DNA from: AC-49 sp963766605
GTDB taxonomy: Bacteria > Actinomycetota > Thermoleophilia > Solirubrobacterales > Solirubrobacteraceae
Length of the DNA: 64,000 nt
Direction: 5' to 3'
Assembly (NCBI GenBank): GCA_963766605.1
Contig: CAVYAT010000005.1
Span: 620,001 to 684,000, forward strand
How positions within the stretch are numbered: position 1 is the stretch's first letter; each line of letters opens with the position of its first letter. The position numbers were made by a program, and so were the translations under genes. This document shows positions 43,309 through 53,025 of this stretch, piece by piece. The notes beneath the pieces were generated by a model. The model was not told the origin of the DNA. It ran no database searches and saw only the letters and a list, made by a program, of their open reading frames with translations.

Positions 43309-43346
43309 ACCCGTTCTAGGCGCGCGAGCGCCGTACTTCGCCCCCC

Positions 43347-44294
43347 TTATCGCGCGGCGGCCGCCGCGACCGCATCGAGCGATACCTCCCACAGTCGCTG
43401 CGCCACCTCGCCGTCCAGGGCGTACGCGGCGACCCCGGTGCGGGTGTCGGGCTCGTGCCCCGTGGCCTCGTTGCAGTCCTCGAAGTAGCGCCCGCCGATG
43501 CCGGCCACGAGCGGCGATGCCGCCAGCAGGACGCTCGTCGCGGCGCCCTGCTCGGGCGTCTTGAACGTGTAGGTACCGGAGTCGACGAGCTTGCGCAGCT
43601 CGTCGGGGTCGTAGTGGCGCGCGAGGTTCGTGGCGATGATCGCTCCGGGGTGCACGGCGTTGACGGTGATGCCGTCCTCGGCCCACCGGCGGGTCGCGTC
43701 GACCGCGAACAGCACGTTGGCGGTCTTGGACTGCCCGTAGGCGAGCGCGGCGTCGTAGGGCCGGCGTTCGTAGTGGATGTCGTCGAAGTCCACGCCGGCG
43801 CGCAGGTGCGCGGCGGAGCTCAGCGACACGACCCGCGCGTGCTCTGCGGCGGCCATGGCGCCGTGCAGGCCGGTGGCCAGCGCGAAGTGGCCGAAGTGGT
43901 TGGTCGCGAACTGCAGCTCCCAGCCCTCGGGCGTGCGGGTCAGCGGTGGCGCCATGACCCCGGCGTTGTTGACGAGGATGTCCAGCGGGCCGTCCCATGC
44001 CGCGACGAACGCCGCCACCGACGCCTGGTCGGCGAGGTCCAGCGGGGACACCAGGACGTCGTCGTTGCCCGTCGTCCGCGCAATGTCCTGGGCGGTGCTC
44101 GCGCCGGCCGTCGCGTCGCGCACCGCCAGGGTGACCTGCGCGCCGGCGCCGGCCAGGGCTCGGGCCGTCTCGATACCGATGCCCGAGGCTCCGCCGGTCA
44201 CGATGGCGCGCCTCCCGGTCAGGTCGATGCCCTCGATCACCTCTGCGGCCGTCGAGTCAAAGCCGAACGGCGTCTCGATCCGGTCGGTGCTCAT
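43347..44294 (-). CDS. Short-chain dehydrogenase/reductase (retinol dehydrogenase-like)
   Basis: A 315-residue NAD(P)-dependent oxidoreductase. It has the cofactor loop RRAIVTGGASGIGIETARAL, LDILVNNAGVMAPPL, and the catalytic Ser-Tyr-Lys set SLSSAAHL plus AYGQSKTANVLF, followed by VHPGAI. The pattern matches the retinol/protochlorophyllide-type SDR group; the substrate is unknown. ATG 44294 overlaps the stop of the upstream SDR as ATGA. Both are divergent from a TetR gene whose presumed operators lie between, so they are probably its targets. Confidence 0.88.
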   Translation of the reverse strand: MSTDRIETPFGFDSTAAEVIEGIDLTGRRAIVTGGASGIGIETARALAGAGAQVTLAVRDATAGASTAQDIARTTGNDDVLVSPLDLADQASVAAFVAAWDGPLDILVNNAGVMAPPLTRTPEGWELQFATNHFGHFALATGLHGAMAAAEHARVVSLSSAAHLRAGVDFDDIHYERRPYDAALAYGQSKTANVLFAVDATRRWAEDGITVNAVHPGAIIATNLARHYDPDELRKLVDSGTYTFKTPEQGAATSVLLAASPLVAGIGGRYFEDCNEATGHEPDTRTGVAAYALDGEVAQRLWEVSLDAVAAAAAR

Positions 44295-45139
44295 ACCGCC
44301 CCCTCCAGCTCGCCGTGGGCGGCCGTTGAGACGTCGTTCCATTCGTCCCAGATCTCGAGGCGGCGGGCGTACTCGGCGCGCGTCATCTCCAGCGGGCCGC
44401 GGCCCAGGAAGAAGCGCAGCGGCGGCTGCGGCGCGTCGACGACCGCGAGGATCGCGGGCCCCGTCGCGTCAGGATCGCCCGGCGTCCCGCGCAGCGTCTC
44501 CAAGCGCGCTCGGATCGCCTCGCGCACGCCGTCGTAGTCCGCGATCGGCTCGGCGTGCGCCGCCGACGGGCCGCCCCAGTCGGTCGCGAACCCACCGGGC
44601 TCCACGATCGTGACGTGGATGCCGAACGGGGCGACCTCGCCGGCCAGCGCCTGGCTCATCGCCTCGAGCGCCCACTTGGACGCGTTGTAGATGCCGATCG
44701 TCGGGAAGGCGTTGACGCCACCGACGGACGACACCTGGAGGATGTGACCCGAGCCCTGCGACCGCAGTCGCGGCAGCACGGCCTGGGTGACCCATAGGGC
44801 GCCGAACACGTTGGTCTCGAACTGGTCGCGGGCCTCCTGCTCGGTCAGCTCCTCGATCATCCCGAACTGGCCGTACCCGGCGTTGTTGACGACGACGTCG
44901 AGGCGGCCGAAGTGCGCGAAGCCGGCGTCTACCGCCGCGTCGACCGCGGTCTTGTCGGTGACGTCGAGCGACAGCGCGAGCACGCGGTCGCCGTGCTCGT
45001 CGACCAACGGCTGCAGGGTGGTCTCATCGCGAGCCGTCGCGACGACACGGTCGCCGCGGTCCAGGGCGGCCTGCGCCCAGACCCGGCCGAAGCCCTTGGA
45101 CGTTCCGGTGATGAACCAGACCTTGGGTGAGATGGGCAT
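44291..45139 (-). CDS. Short-chain dehydrogenase/reductase
   Basis: A 282-residue SDR with KVWFITGTSKGFGRVWA, DVVVNNAGYGQFG, the serine in HILQVSSVGG and the catalytic YNASKWALEA pair, then VEPGGFATDW. It belongs to the classical group often annotated as oxidoreductase of ketone or sterol-like substrates. It is the first gene after the operator region at 45182-45246 and overlaps the second SDR. GAGGAGT-like bases precede the start; ATG 45139 is taken. Confidence 0.9.
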   Translation of the reverse strand: MPISPKVWFITGTSKGFGRVWAQAALDRGDRVVATARDETTLQPLVDEHGDRVLALSLDVTDKTAVDAAVDAGFAHFGRLDVVVNNAGYGQFGMIEELTEQEARDQFETNVFGALWVTQAVLPRLRSQGSGHILQVSSVGGVNAFPTIGIYNASKWALEAMSQALAGEVAPFGIHVTIVEPGGFATDWGGPSAAHAEPIADYDGVREAIRARLETLRGTPGDPDATGPAILAVVDAPQPPLRFFLGRGPLEMTRAEYARRLEIWDEWNDVSTAAHGELEGAV

Positions 45140-45181
45140 GGATTGACTCCTCGGTGCTGGGGTGCGCTAGTCTTGGAGGGC

Positions 45182-45246
45182 GAAGCGGAGGGTTCCTCCG
45201 CTTCTCGAACGAAGCGTAGCACACAACCGGAGGCCTCCTCCGCTTC
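45182..45246. promoter_or_regulatory. Two palindromic operators between the SDR pair and the tetR gene
   Basis: A perfect inverted repeat GAAGCGGAGG-GTT-CCTCCGCTTC lies at 45182-45204. A second, imperfect copy with the same right arm is at 45224-45246 (left arm CAACCGGAGG, 8 of 10 matching). Their centres are 42 bases apart, four helical turns. The sites sit between the divergent SDR and TetR genes, as is typical for a TetR repressor controlling its neighbour and itself. Confidence 0.8.
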
Positions 45247-45256
45247 CGTCTGAACC

Positions 45257-45829
45257 GTGACCGACACGACGACACCCATGCGCGCCGACGCGCGGCGCAA
45301 CCGCGAGAAGCTGCTCGCAGCGGCGGTCGAGCTGTTCAGCGAGAGCGTCGTGACCGACGTGTCGCTCGAGGCGATCGCGCGCCGGGCCGGCGTCGGCATC
45401 GGGACGCTGTACCGCCACTTCCCGGCACGCGAGGACCTCATCGAGGCGGCGTACCGCAACGAGGTCGGCCTGCTGCGCGATGCGGCCGCGGAGCTGGTCG
45501 CCGCCGGGCCGGCCGACGTCGCGCTGACCGAATGGCTGAGGCGCTTCGTCGGCTACTCGACGGCCAAACGGGGCATGTCGGCCGCGCTGGGGGCGATCAC
45601 CGCCGACACTGAGCTGCGCAACAACAGCCGCGCCCAGATGCTCGACGCGGTGTCGATGCTGCTGGCCGCCGGGGCGAAGGACGGCACGCTGCGCAGCGAC
45701 CTCGACGCCGAGGACGTGCTTCCGGCCATGAGCGGGATCTGGCAGGCCAGCGAGGACCCCGCCTCAGGGCGTGCCGAGCGACTCATCGGCCTGCTCGTCG
45801 ATGGGCTGCGTCGCACGCCCGTGGGGTAA
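45257..45829 (+). CDS. TetR-family transcriptional regulator
   Basis: A 190-residue repressor. The N-terminal helix-turn-helix reads REKLLAAAVELFSE, then VSLEAIARRAGVGIGTLYRHFPARED, the TetR signature. The remaining helices form a ligand pocket of unknown specificity, containing SMLLAAGAKDGTLRSDLDAEDV-like features common to SbtR/TetR_C subfamilies. It is divergent from two short-chain dehydrogenases, and two similar palindromes lie in the gap, so I infer it represses them and is released by their substrate or a related compound. Confidence 0.92.
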   Translation: MTDTTTPMRADARRNREKLLAAAVELFSESVVTDVSLEAIARRAGVGIGTLYRHFPAREDLIEAAYRNEVGLLRDAAAELVAAGPADVALTEWLRRFVGYSTAKRGMSAALGAITADTELRNNSRAQMLDAVSMLLAAGAKDGTLRSDLDAEDVLPAMSGIWQASEDPASGRAERLIGLLVDGLRRTPVG

Positions 45830-45838
45830 CCGCAGCTC

Positions 45839-47263
45839 CTACGCGGCGCCGGCGGTCATCGCGCGCTTGCCGGCCCACGGCTGCGCCTGCTCGACCTGCG
45901 CGGCCAGGCGCAGAACGCCGGCGTCGTCGAACGGCGAGCCGGTGAACAGGACGCCGACCGGCAGACCGTCGGGCGTCCAGTGCAGCGGCAGCGAGATCGA
46001 CGGCAGGCCGGTGACGTTGCCAAACGCGGTGAACGCGACGCTCGCGATGACCTCCGGCACGGCGCCGCTGGGCATCGCCAGCTGTGCCTTCAGCGTCTCG
46101 CCGGCCACCGGCGGCAGGCAGGCGGCGGTCGGCGTCACGAGCACATCGAAGTCGCGGCCCCAGCGCGCGACCTCGCGGCGCGTGATCAGCTCGAGCTTCT
46201 TGACCGCGGCGACGTAGTCAAACGCCCCGCGGCCCTTCGTCGCGACCCCGTGCTGGTAGTTGATGTGGGCGTCGGTGCGGTCCCAGTCGATCGATTCGTA
46301 GTCGCCCAGCCCGGCCGCGGTCAGGACGACGAACGGCTCGATCAGATCGACCGCCATCGTCGGGACCTCGACCTCGCTGACCTCGTGGCCGAGCGCCACC
46401 AGCAGCGCGCCGGCCGCCCGCGCCGCCTCGGCGCACTGCGGGTCGGTCGGCACCATGCCGCCCGGCGCCTGCGTCATCAGCCCGATGCGCAGCGTCCCGA
46501 CATCTGGCCCGACCTCCTCGGCCAGCGGCCGTTGCAGCGCCGGCGCGTTGTACCAGGAGAGTGGATCGAAGCCGCACATCACGTCGAGCGCGGCCGCCGT
46601 GTCGGCCACCGTCCTGGCCTCCACACCCTCGACCGCGGCACCCATCCACGCATGCGTGCGGGTCGGCATGCGCCCGCGGCTCACCTTGTGGCCGACGAGG
46701 CCGCAATAGCTGGCCGGGATCCGGATCGAGCCGCCACCGTCGCTGGCGTGGGCGATCGGGAACAGCTCGCCGGCCACCGCCGCGGCCGCCCCGCCCGACG
46801 AGCCGCCCGGCGTGTGGTCGGTGTTCCACGGGTTGCGGGTGATCCCGAAGCGGCTGTTCTCGGTCGCGGTGATCAGGCCGAACTCCGGCGTGTTGGTGCG
46901 CCCGCACAGCACGAAGCCGGCGCGCTGGAGCGCCAGCACCGACAGCTCGCTGGAGTCGGCGACACCATCGGGGGCGCCGTTGGACCCGAACGTCAGCGGC
47001 TGTCCTTGCACCGCCGCCAGATCCTTGATCGGGATCGGCACCCCGAGGAACGGGGCGTCGTCGCCGGCCGTGAGGCGCTCGTCGGCCGCCCGCGCGGCGG
47101 CACGCGCCTCGTCGTCGTTGCGCCAGACGATCGCGTTGAGCTGGGGGTTGCGCTCGTCGACGGCGGCCAGGCAGGCGTCGAGCAGTTCGACGGCCGACAG
47201 CTCGCGGGCGCGCAGCGCGGCGGCGAGGTCGACGGCGGAGGCGGAGGGTCCGAGGTCGCTCAT
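45839..47263 (-). CDS. Amidase signature family enzyme
   Basis: A 474-residue hydrolase of amides or related bonds. It carries the Ser-cisSer-Lys triad: lysine in LGVPIPIKDLAAVQGQ, and serines in HTPGGSSGGAAAAVAGELF followed by SDGGGSIRIPASYCG. Other family motifs are GRTNTPEFG and VGHKVSRGRMPT. The substrate cannot be assigned. The predicted -10 TATAGC at 47273-47278 lies only about ten bases before ATG 47263, so the message may be nearly leaderless; GTG 47272 is an alternative start. The gene is convergent with tetR by nine bases. Confidence 0.93.
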   Translation of the reverse strand: MSDLGPSASAVDLAAALRARELSAVELLDACLAAVDERNPQLNAIVWRNDDEARAAARAADERLTAGDDAPFLGVPIPIKDLAAVQGQPLTFGSNGAPDGVADSSELSVLALQRAGFVLCGRTNTPEFGLITATENSRFGITRNPWNTDHTPGGSSGGAAAAVAGELFPIAHASDGGGSIRIPASYCGLVGHKVSRGRMPTRTHAWMGAAVEGVEARTVADTAAALDVMCGFDPLSWYNAPALQRPLAEEVGPDVGTLRIGLMTQAPGGMVPTDPQCAEAARAAGALLVALGHEVSEVEVPTMAVDLIEPFVVLTAAGLGDYESIDWDRTDAHINYQHGVATKGRGAFDYVAAVKKLELITRREVARWGRDFDVLVTPTAACLPPVAGETLKAQLAMPSGAVPEVIASVAFTAFGNVTGLPSISLPLHWTPDGLPVGVLFTGSPFDDAGVLRLAAQVEQAQPWAGKRAMTAGAA

Positions 47264-47311
47264 CCTCCCCACGCTATACCCGCGCGGGCAGACCGGGCCT
47301 CGGCGACAGCC

Positions 47312-48730
47312 CTACGGCTGCGGGCCCTGCGGACCGCCCATGCCGTTCCAGCCCGGCGTGGCGGTGGCCTCGAAGCCCCACGAGAAGGGGATCGCGTCGC
47401 CGATCTTCTGCGTGGCGTCGAACGGCGGCCACGCGTTGCCGGGACCACCCAGCGGGACGAAGCGGCTGCACGTCAGCGAGTACGGATCCGGGAGGCAGGG
47501 GTTGAAGGCCTGGACGCGCAGACCCGTGCGCTCGCGGCCGAGTTGCATCTCTTCGAAGTTGTTCCAGCCGTCGTTGTCCTGATCGTCCTGGCCGTCAGGG
47601 ATGCCGTCGCCGTCGCTGTCGGGGTTGACCGGGCTGACGTCGGAGAAGTGACGGATGACGTACGGCTTCTCGGGCGGGCTGAAGTAACGCGCGGGCCACC
47701 AGGCCTGGGTGCCCCCCATGTTGAACTCGACCATGTTGGAGAGGCCGTCGTTGTCGGCGTCGCGGTCGGAGTCCTCGAGGTCACCATCGCCGTCGAGGTC
47801 AAGCGTCGCCATCTGCGGGTTGGTGACCGGCTGGCTGCCGCCCGTGTTCTGGTTGCCGTCGCTGTAGACGTTCAGCGGGTAGGTGCCGCCGACGTACTTC
47901 CAGAGCGTGTACTCCTGGAACATCGTCAGGCCGTCGCCGTCGAAGTCGTCGCCCGAGTCCGAGGGGTCCAGCGGGTTCGGCCACGGCTCGCTGGCCGGGT
48001 AGGGGTACGCGTTGCCGTTGAGGTCGAGCGCCGCGTAGTACTCGTAGCCGTCCGGGATCCCGTCACCGTCGGAGTCGGGGTTGCACGGATCGGTGTGGTA
48101 CTTGATCTCAAGGTAGTTGAGCATCCCGTCAGCGTCCTGGTCGGCCGTCGGGTTGTTCTTGGCGAGCACCGGGCAGCTGGTGGCCAGCGCGGCCGGCGTG
48201 GTCGGCACGCCGCTGATCGTCGGCGACATGCCCACGCTCGTGTAGGTCAGCGAGAAGCGCTTGCCCAGCACGCGCAGGCGGAACTTGGTCGGAATCGGCG
48301 TGCCCTTGGAGGCGCCGCTCAGGTAGGGCAGCAGCTTCGACGGGATCACGACCGTGATCTTGGTCGAGGTCGCGGTCGCAGCTCGGACGAAGATCGCGGG
48401 CGAGCCGATCTTCTGGAAGACGACGGTGTCCTTGCCCTTGCCCGGCACGAAGTTGTGGCCGAGGATCTTCAGCGTGTCGCCGACGCCGGCGTTGAGCGGC
48501 AGGACGCTCTTGACGACTGGGAACTTGTCGGCTGCGGCGTGAGCGGTGTGCTTCGCGGTCGCGGCGGTCGCGAAGACGGCGACCGGCGCGTGGCCGGGGT
48601 TGACAGCCGTCAGCAGCTGGAGCTGGTCGAGGTGGACGCGCGCGGCAGCCGGTGAGGCAGCGCAGGCGACGACGGCGACGCAGGCGCCGAGCGAGGTGAG
48701 GAACAAGCGGGGGGAACGCGGGGACTTCAT
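47312..48730 (-). CDS. Secreted calcium-binding-repeat protein with IPT/TIG-like domain
   Basis: A 472-residue protein with a signal peptide (RLFLTSLGACVAVVACAAS). A segment around residues 75-145 (SVLPLNAGVGDTLKILGHNF, then KITVVIPSKLLPYL) resembles an IPT/TIG immunoglobulin-like fold. The C-terminal half holds acidic repeats of the thrombospondin type-3/EF-hand-like kind: DQDADGMLNYLEIKY, NPDSDGDGIPDGYEY, DDFDGDGLTMFQEY, DLDGDGDLEDSDRDADNDG and NPDSDGDGIPDGQDDQDNDG. These would bind calcium outside the cell. The function is likely surface adhesion or structure. The neighbouring cpaB-like gene is on the same strand 63 bases away. Confidence 0.85.
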   Translation of the reverse strand: MKSPRSPRLFLTSLGACVAVVACAASPAAARVHLDQLQLLTAVNPGHAPVAVFATAATAKHTAHAAADKFPVVKSVLPLNAGVGDTLKILGHNFVPGKGKDTVVFQKIGSPAIFVRAATATSTKITVVIPSKLLPYLSGASKGTPIPTKFRLRVLGKRFSLTYTSVGMSPTISGVPTTPAALATSCPVLAKNNPTADQDADGMLNYLEIKYHTDPCNPDSDGDGIPDGYEYYAALDLNGNAYPYPASEPWPNPLDPSDSGDDFDGDGLTMFQEYTLWKYVGGTYPLNVYSDGNQNTGGSQPVTNPQMATLDLDGDGDLEDSDRDADNDGLSNMVEFNMGGTQAWWPARYFSPPEKPYVIRHFSDVSPVNPDSDGDGIPDGQDDQDNDGWNNFEEMQLGRERTGLRVQAFNPCLPDPYSLTCSRFVPLGGPGNAWPPFDATQKIGDAIPFSWGFEATATPGWNGMGGPQGPQP

Positions 48731-48793
48731 GCTCAATCCGGATATCGACCTGGCCGAACCCAACTTGAGCCTGCGCAACGAAAAATCGGGGCG

Positions 48794-49435
48794 CTATGAC
48801 GTCCCCGCCGGGCGCACGAGCAGCCGGATGTCGCGGGCGAACTGCTGCGCCGAGGCGAGCTCGACGCCCTGGTCGTGGCTGACCCGCAGGCCGACGCTCA
48901 CGTGCGGGCCGGGGTCGTCGGTGCTGGCCGCGACGACGCTGAGCACCTCGACATCGTCGATCGTCGTCGTCGCCCCCGCCCCGCTTGCGCCGGCACCGTC
49001 GCGGGTGATGACGATGTCGACATGGCTGCCCGGCCGGATCTCGCGTGCCGACCCCCCGGCGACGATCTGCAGCTCGCGCTGGTTCGGCGACAGCGCCGGC
49101 CCGGCGGGCGGCGCCCCGCCGGTGCCGATCCCGACCATCTCGGGCTGCAGGTCGGCGCCGGCGGGTATCGCGACGGTCGTGCGCAACCCGTCGACCTGCC
49201 CGCCGTAACGGAACGTGCGCGCCGGCGCGTACCGGGCGGGCACCCGACGCACGGCCAGCCGCGCAGGCGACACGACGCTGCCGGCCGGCAGCGCGGTCCG
49301 CGCGACGAGCACCGGGACGTCGGGGCCCAGGCGGCGGCGCAGCGCGGCCTCGCGGCGCGACACGTCCGATGCGGCCAGCGTGCCGAGCACTGCGGCGAGC
49401 GCGAGCAGTACGATCGCGCGGCGCCGCGGGCTCAT
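48794..49435 (-). CDS. CpaB/RcpC-like SAF-domain protein (Flp pilus assembly)
   Basis: A 213-residue protein with an N-terminal membrane segment (AIVLLALAAVLGTLAA), then the SAF domain VLVARTALPAGSVVSPARLAVRRVPARY, and the RcpC segment REIRPGSHVDIVITRDG. CpaB/RcpC proteins act at the periplasmic or cell-surface side of Tad pilus secretion. ATG 49435 starts seven bases after the kinase stop. It lies about 5.5 kb from the tadABC genes and just downstream of a two-component pair, suggesting a shared regulon. Confidence 0.75.
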   Translation of the reverse strand: MSPRRRAIVLLALAAVLGTLAASDVSRREAALRRRLGPDVPVLVARTALPAGSVVSPARLAVRRVPARYAPARTFRYGGQVDGLRTTVAIPAGADLQPEMVGIGTGGAPPAGPALSPNQRELQIVAGGSAREIRPGSHVDIVITRDGAGASGAGATTTIDDVEVLSVVAASTDDPGPHVSVGLRVSHDQGVELASAQQFARDIRLLVRPAGTS

Positions 49436-49442
49436 CGTCCGG

Positions 49443-50162
49443 TCACGCGACGCCGACGAGCGCCGGCAGCTCGATCGCCAGGCATGCGCCACGCCCGCTC
49501 GGGGCGGCCGACAGCCGGCCACCGTGGCGGGTGACGATGTCCGACGCGATCGCCAGGCCGCGCCCGCGGTGGCCGCGCCCGCCGCGCGGGCGCCCGACCA
49601 GCTCTGCGACCGGTGCCGGCAGGCCCGGTCCCTCGTCTGACACCTCGATCCGCACGCGGTCGCCGAGCGGCCGCGCGGTCAGCAGGATCGAGCCCTCGCC
49701 GTGCTCGATCGCGTTGGCGACCAGGTTCGACGTCGCCTGCGCCAGGCGCACGCGGTCGCCCCGCACGAGCACGTTGCCCGGCGGGGCGACGAGCCGCACG
49801 TCGCAGCCGTAGGCGTTGGCGACGGCGGTCCAGGTGTCGATCTGCCAGGCCAGCAGGTCGCAGATGTCGACCGGCTCGCGCGAGTCGGCATGCCGGCGGC
49901 CGCTGCGTGCGGCGGCCAGGTCGTCGAGCGCCATTCCGCACCGGCGCAGCTCGAGCTCGACCGCCCCGACGCGCCGCGCGGGCATGTCGCCGTGGCGTGA
50001 GACCGCGTGCAGCGCCAGCGCGGCGGCGGTCAGCGGGCCGCGCAGCTCGTGGCAGGCGCGGGCGACGAGCTCCCGGCGGCGCAGCAGCTCGACGCGCGCC
50101 TGCAGCGCGAGCACAAGCCCGACGATCCCGACGATCCAGCCGCCCGCGCCGACCGTGCTCAT
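49443..50162 (-). CDS. Sensor histidine kinase
   Basis: A short kinase of 239 residues. One N-terminal membrane helix (GWIVGIVGLVLALQARVEL) is followed by the HisKA motif ACHELRGPLTAA with H38, and a HATPase_c domain with NLVANAIEHG (N box), DEGPGLPAP (G1 box) and GRGLAIASDIVTRHGGRL (G2 box). There is no sensory domain outside the membrane, so it may respond to the membrane itself or to a partner protein. ATG 50162 overlaps the response-regulator stop as ATGA. Confidence 0.9.
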   Translation of the reverse strand: MSTVGAGGWIVGIVGLVLALQARVELLRRRELVARACHELRGPLTAAALALHAVSRHGDMPARRVGAVELELRRCGMALDDLAAARSGRRHADSREPVDICDLLAWQIDTWTAVANAYGCDVRLVAPPGNVLVRGDRVRLAQATSNLVANAIEHGEGSILLTARPLGDRVRIEVSDEGPGLPAPVAELVGRPRGGRGHRGRGLAIASDIVTRHGGRLSAAPSGRGACLAIELPALVGVA

Positions 50163-50878
50163 CGCGTGACGGGGCCATCGACGAGCCGGTAGCCGACGCC
50201 CCACACGTTGATGATGAAGCGGTCTCCGTGGTGGCCGAGCTTCTGGCGCAGCCGGCAGGCGTGGGAGTCCAGCGTGCGCGTCGTGCCCATCGCCCGGTAG
50301 CCCCAGATCGACCGCAGCAGCTCCTCCTTGGTGAAGACCCGCGTCGGCTCAGCGGCGAGCGCGCGCAACAGCGCGAACTCCTTCTGCGAGACATCGGCGG
50401 GCACGCCGCGCAGCGTCACGACGCGCGACGCGGGGTCGACGACGAGCTCGCCGACGCGCAGGCACCCGGAGGCCGGGTGGCGGTCGGCGCGACGCAGCAG
50501 CGCGGCGACGCGGCCCCGCAGCTCGGGATAGGAGAACGGCTTGCAGACGTAGTCGTCGCAGCCCCGCTCGAAGCCGCGGACGCGATCGATCTCCGCCGCA
50601 CGGCCGCTTATGACGACGACCGGGGTGCGTGGGTCGATGCGGCTGGCGACGCCGTCGGCGGTACGGATCCGGTGCACGAGATCGAGCCCCGAGCCGTCGG
50701 GCAGCCCGAGGTCGACGATCGCCAGGTCGGGGAACTTCGTCTCCAGCAGTCGCCGCGCGTCACGGGCACAATCGGCGACCAGCGGCTCGTAGCCGTCGGC
50801 GCACAGGTTGTCGGCGAGGAACGTGCGAGTCGCGTCGTCATCCTCGACGACGAGGATCGTTGCGGCATCGTCGGTCAT
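50159..50878 (-). CDS. OmpR-family response regulator
   Basis: A 239-residue regulator: receiver domain with ILVVEDDDATR, phospho-acceptor D56 in LAIVDLGLPDG and K113 in CKPFSYPEL, and a C-terminal winged helix (FALLRALAAEPTRVFTKEELL, LDSHACRLRQKLG, VWGVGYRL). It forms a pair with the kinase downstream (four-base overlap) and precedes the CpaB-like gene. A 16-base perfect palindrome at 50925-50940, 47 bases upstream of ATG 50878, could be its own or another regulator's site. Confidence 0.94.
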   Translation of the reverse strand: MTDDAATILVVEDDDATRTFLADNLCADGYEPLVADCARDARRLLETKFPDLAIVDLGLPDGSGLDLVHRIRTADGVASRIDPRTPVVVISGRAAEIDRVRGFERGCDDYVCKPFSYPELRGRVAALLRRADRHPASGCLRVGELVVDPASRVVTLRGVPADVSQKEFALLRALAAEPTRVFTKEELLRSIWGYRAMGTTRTLDSHACRLRQKLGHHGDRFIINVWGVGYRLVDGPVTR

Positions 50879-50924
50879 GCCCTTCCTAGGTCGCCGCGGA
50901 GCAAAACTCGCCCCCCTGCAAGAC

Positions 50925-50940
50925 GTGTGTCATGACACAC
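50925..50940. promoter_or_regulatory. 16-base perfect palindrome between divergent genes
   Basis: GTGTGTCATGACACAC is fully symmetric and lies between the response-regulator gene and the plus-strand unknown gene at 51002. A TAGGAT hexamer at 50961-50966 could be the -10 box of the plus-strand gene, placing the palindrome near or just upstream of its -35 region. The core resembles sites bound by helix-turn-helix dimers of the Crp or GntR type, but the protein cannot be named. Confidence 0.55.
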
Positions 50941-51001
50941 CTCCGGGAAGGGATCGCCCATAGGATGCCGACGCGGCCCGTGTCCCCCGGGCCCACACCT
51001 C

Positions 51002-51466
51002 ATGGCTCCCACGCAGCGCGGCAACTACGACTCCGGAGAGGACTTTGTTCTCGAGTACGGAGAACTTCGCTTTACGTTCAACGAACGTGATTTCGCGGAG
51101 CGATGCGAGCAGGCCGCACTGAAGCTTGGGTTCGTCGGAGGGCGGCTGGAGCCCCACGAGCTCGAGGACCTCGTCAACCTCGCGGTCAACGGCGAGATCC
51201 AGGATCCGGCGAGCGCGCTGGGCGAACACGTCAACGATTGCTGGCCCGAGCTCGTCGGCCCCAGCGACCGCTCGCTCGTGCACTGGCTCCGTCGCCTGGT
51301 GTTCCGCAGCGCGTGGCTCGACCAGCGGGTCAAGGAGCACGAGCTCGACGTGCATTTCGACGCCGCAAGCAACTCGTTCCGCTACGTGCAGCCCGAGCGC
51401 GACGGCGAGCCGATCGAGCTCGCACCCGAGCCGAGCTGGGGCCGCGTCGCCTACGTCCCCCGCTAG
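51002..51466 (+). CDS. Conserved-looking protein of unknown function
   Basis: A 154-residue soluble, acidic protein with no signal peptide or membrane segment. It shows EDFVLEYGELRFTFNERDF near the start, ERCEQAALKLGFVGGRLEPH, HVNDCWPEL and SDRSLVHWLRRLVFRSAWL, a mixture of strands and amphipathic helices. I recognise no family. Codon use and length suggest a real gene. It stands alone behind a palindrome-containing divergent promoter region and is followed after 11 bases by a PNPOx-like gene on the same strand, with which it may be co-transcribed. Confidence 0.65.
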   Translation: MAPTQRGNYDSGEDFVLEYGELRFTFNERDFAERCEQAALKLGFVGGRLEPHELEDLVNLAVNGEIQDPASALGEHVNDCWPELVGPSDRSLVHWLRRLVFRSAWLDQRVKEHELDVHFDAASNSFRYVQPERDGEPIELAPEPSWGRVAYVPR

Positions 51467-51932
51467 CGTCACGCGCCGTGCACGAGACGCCTGACGACCT
51501 CACGGCACTCCAGCAACTGCTCGACGCAAGCGACGCGCGCGCCGGCGCGCATCTGCGCTCGATCATCACGCCGCAGCGCCGGCTGACGGCGCGCCAGCTG
51601 GCCGAGGTCCTGACCGGCATGCGACTGCTGGTGCTCGCCACGGTGACGGCCGACGGACGGCCGATCGCCGGCCCGGTCGACGGGATCTTCTATCGCGGCG
51701 CGTTTCACTTCGGCTCGGCGCCCGACTCGCTGCGCTTCCGCCACATCCGCGCCCGACCGCAGGTCTCGGCGACGCACGTCCCGGGCGAGGAGCTTGCCGT
51801 CACCGTCCACGGCCGCGCCATCGAGCTCGACATGACGGCCCTCGAGAACGCCGGCCTGCGTCAGACCGTGCTCGACATCTACGTGCCGCGCTACGGCGCC
51901 GACTGGGAGCAGTTCCTGGACCGCGAGACGAC

Positions 51933-52988
<1,056 letters not shown>

Positions 52989-53025
52989 ACGCGCCTTTTC
53001 GGCGCATTCGCTGAGGGACTAAAGC

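Noticed and set aside
45980..48655. An 891-codon plus-strand frame across the amidase and the calcium-repeat protein
   Set aside because: Both minus-strand genes have strong motifs; the plus frame has a shadow composition.
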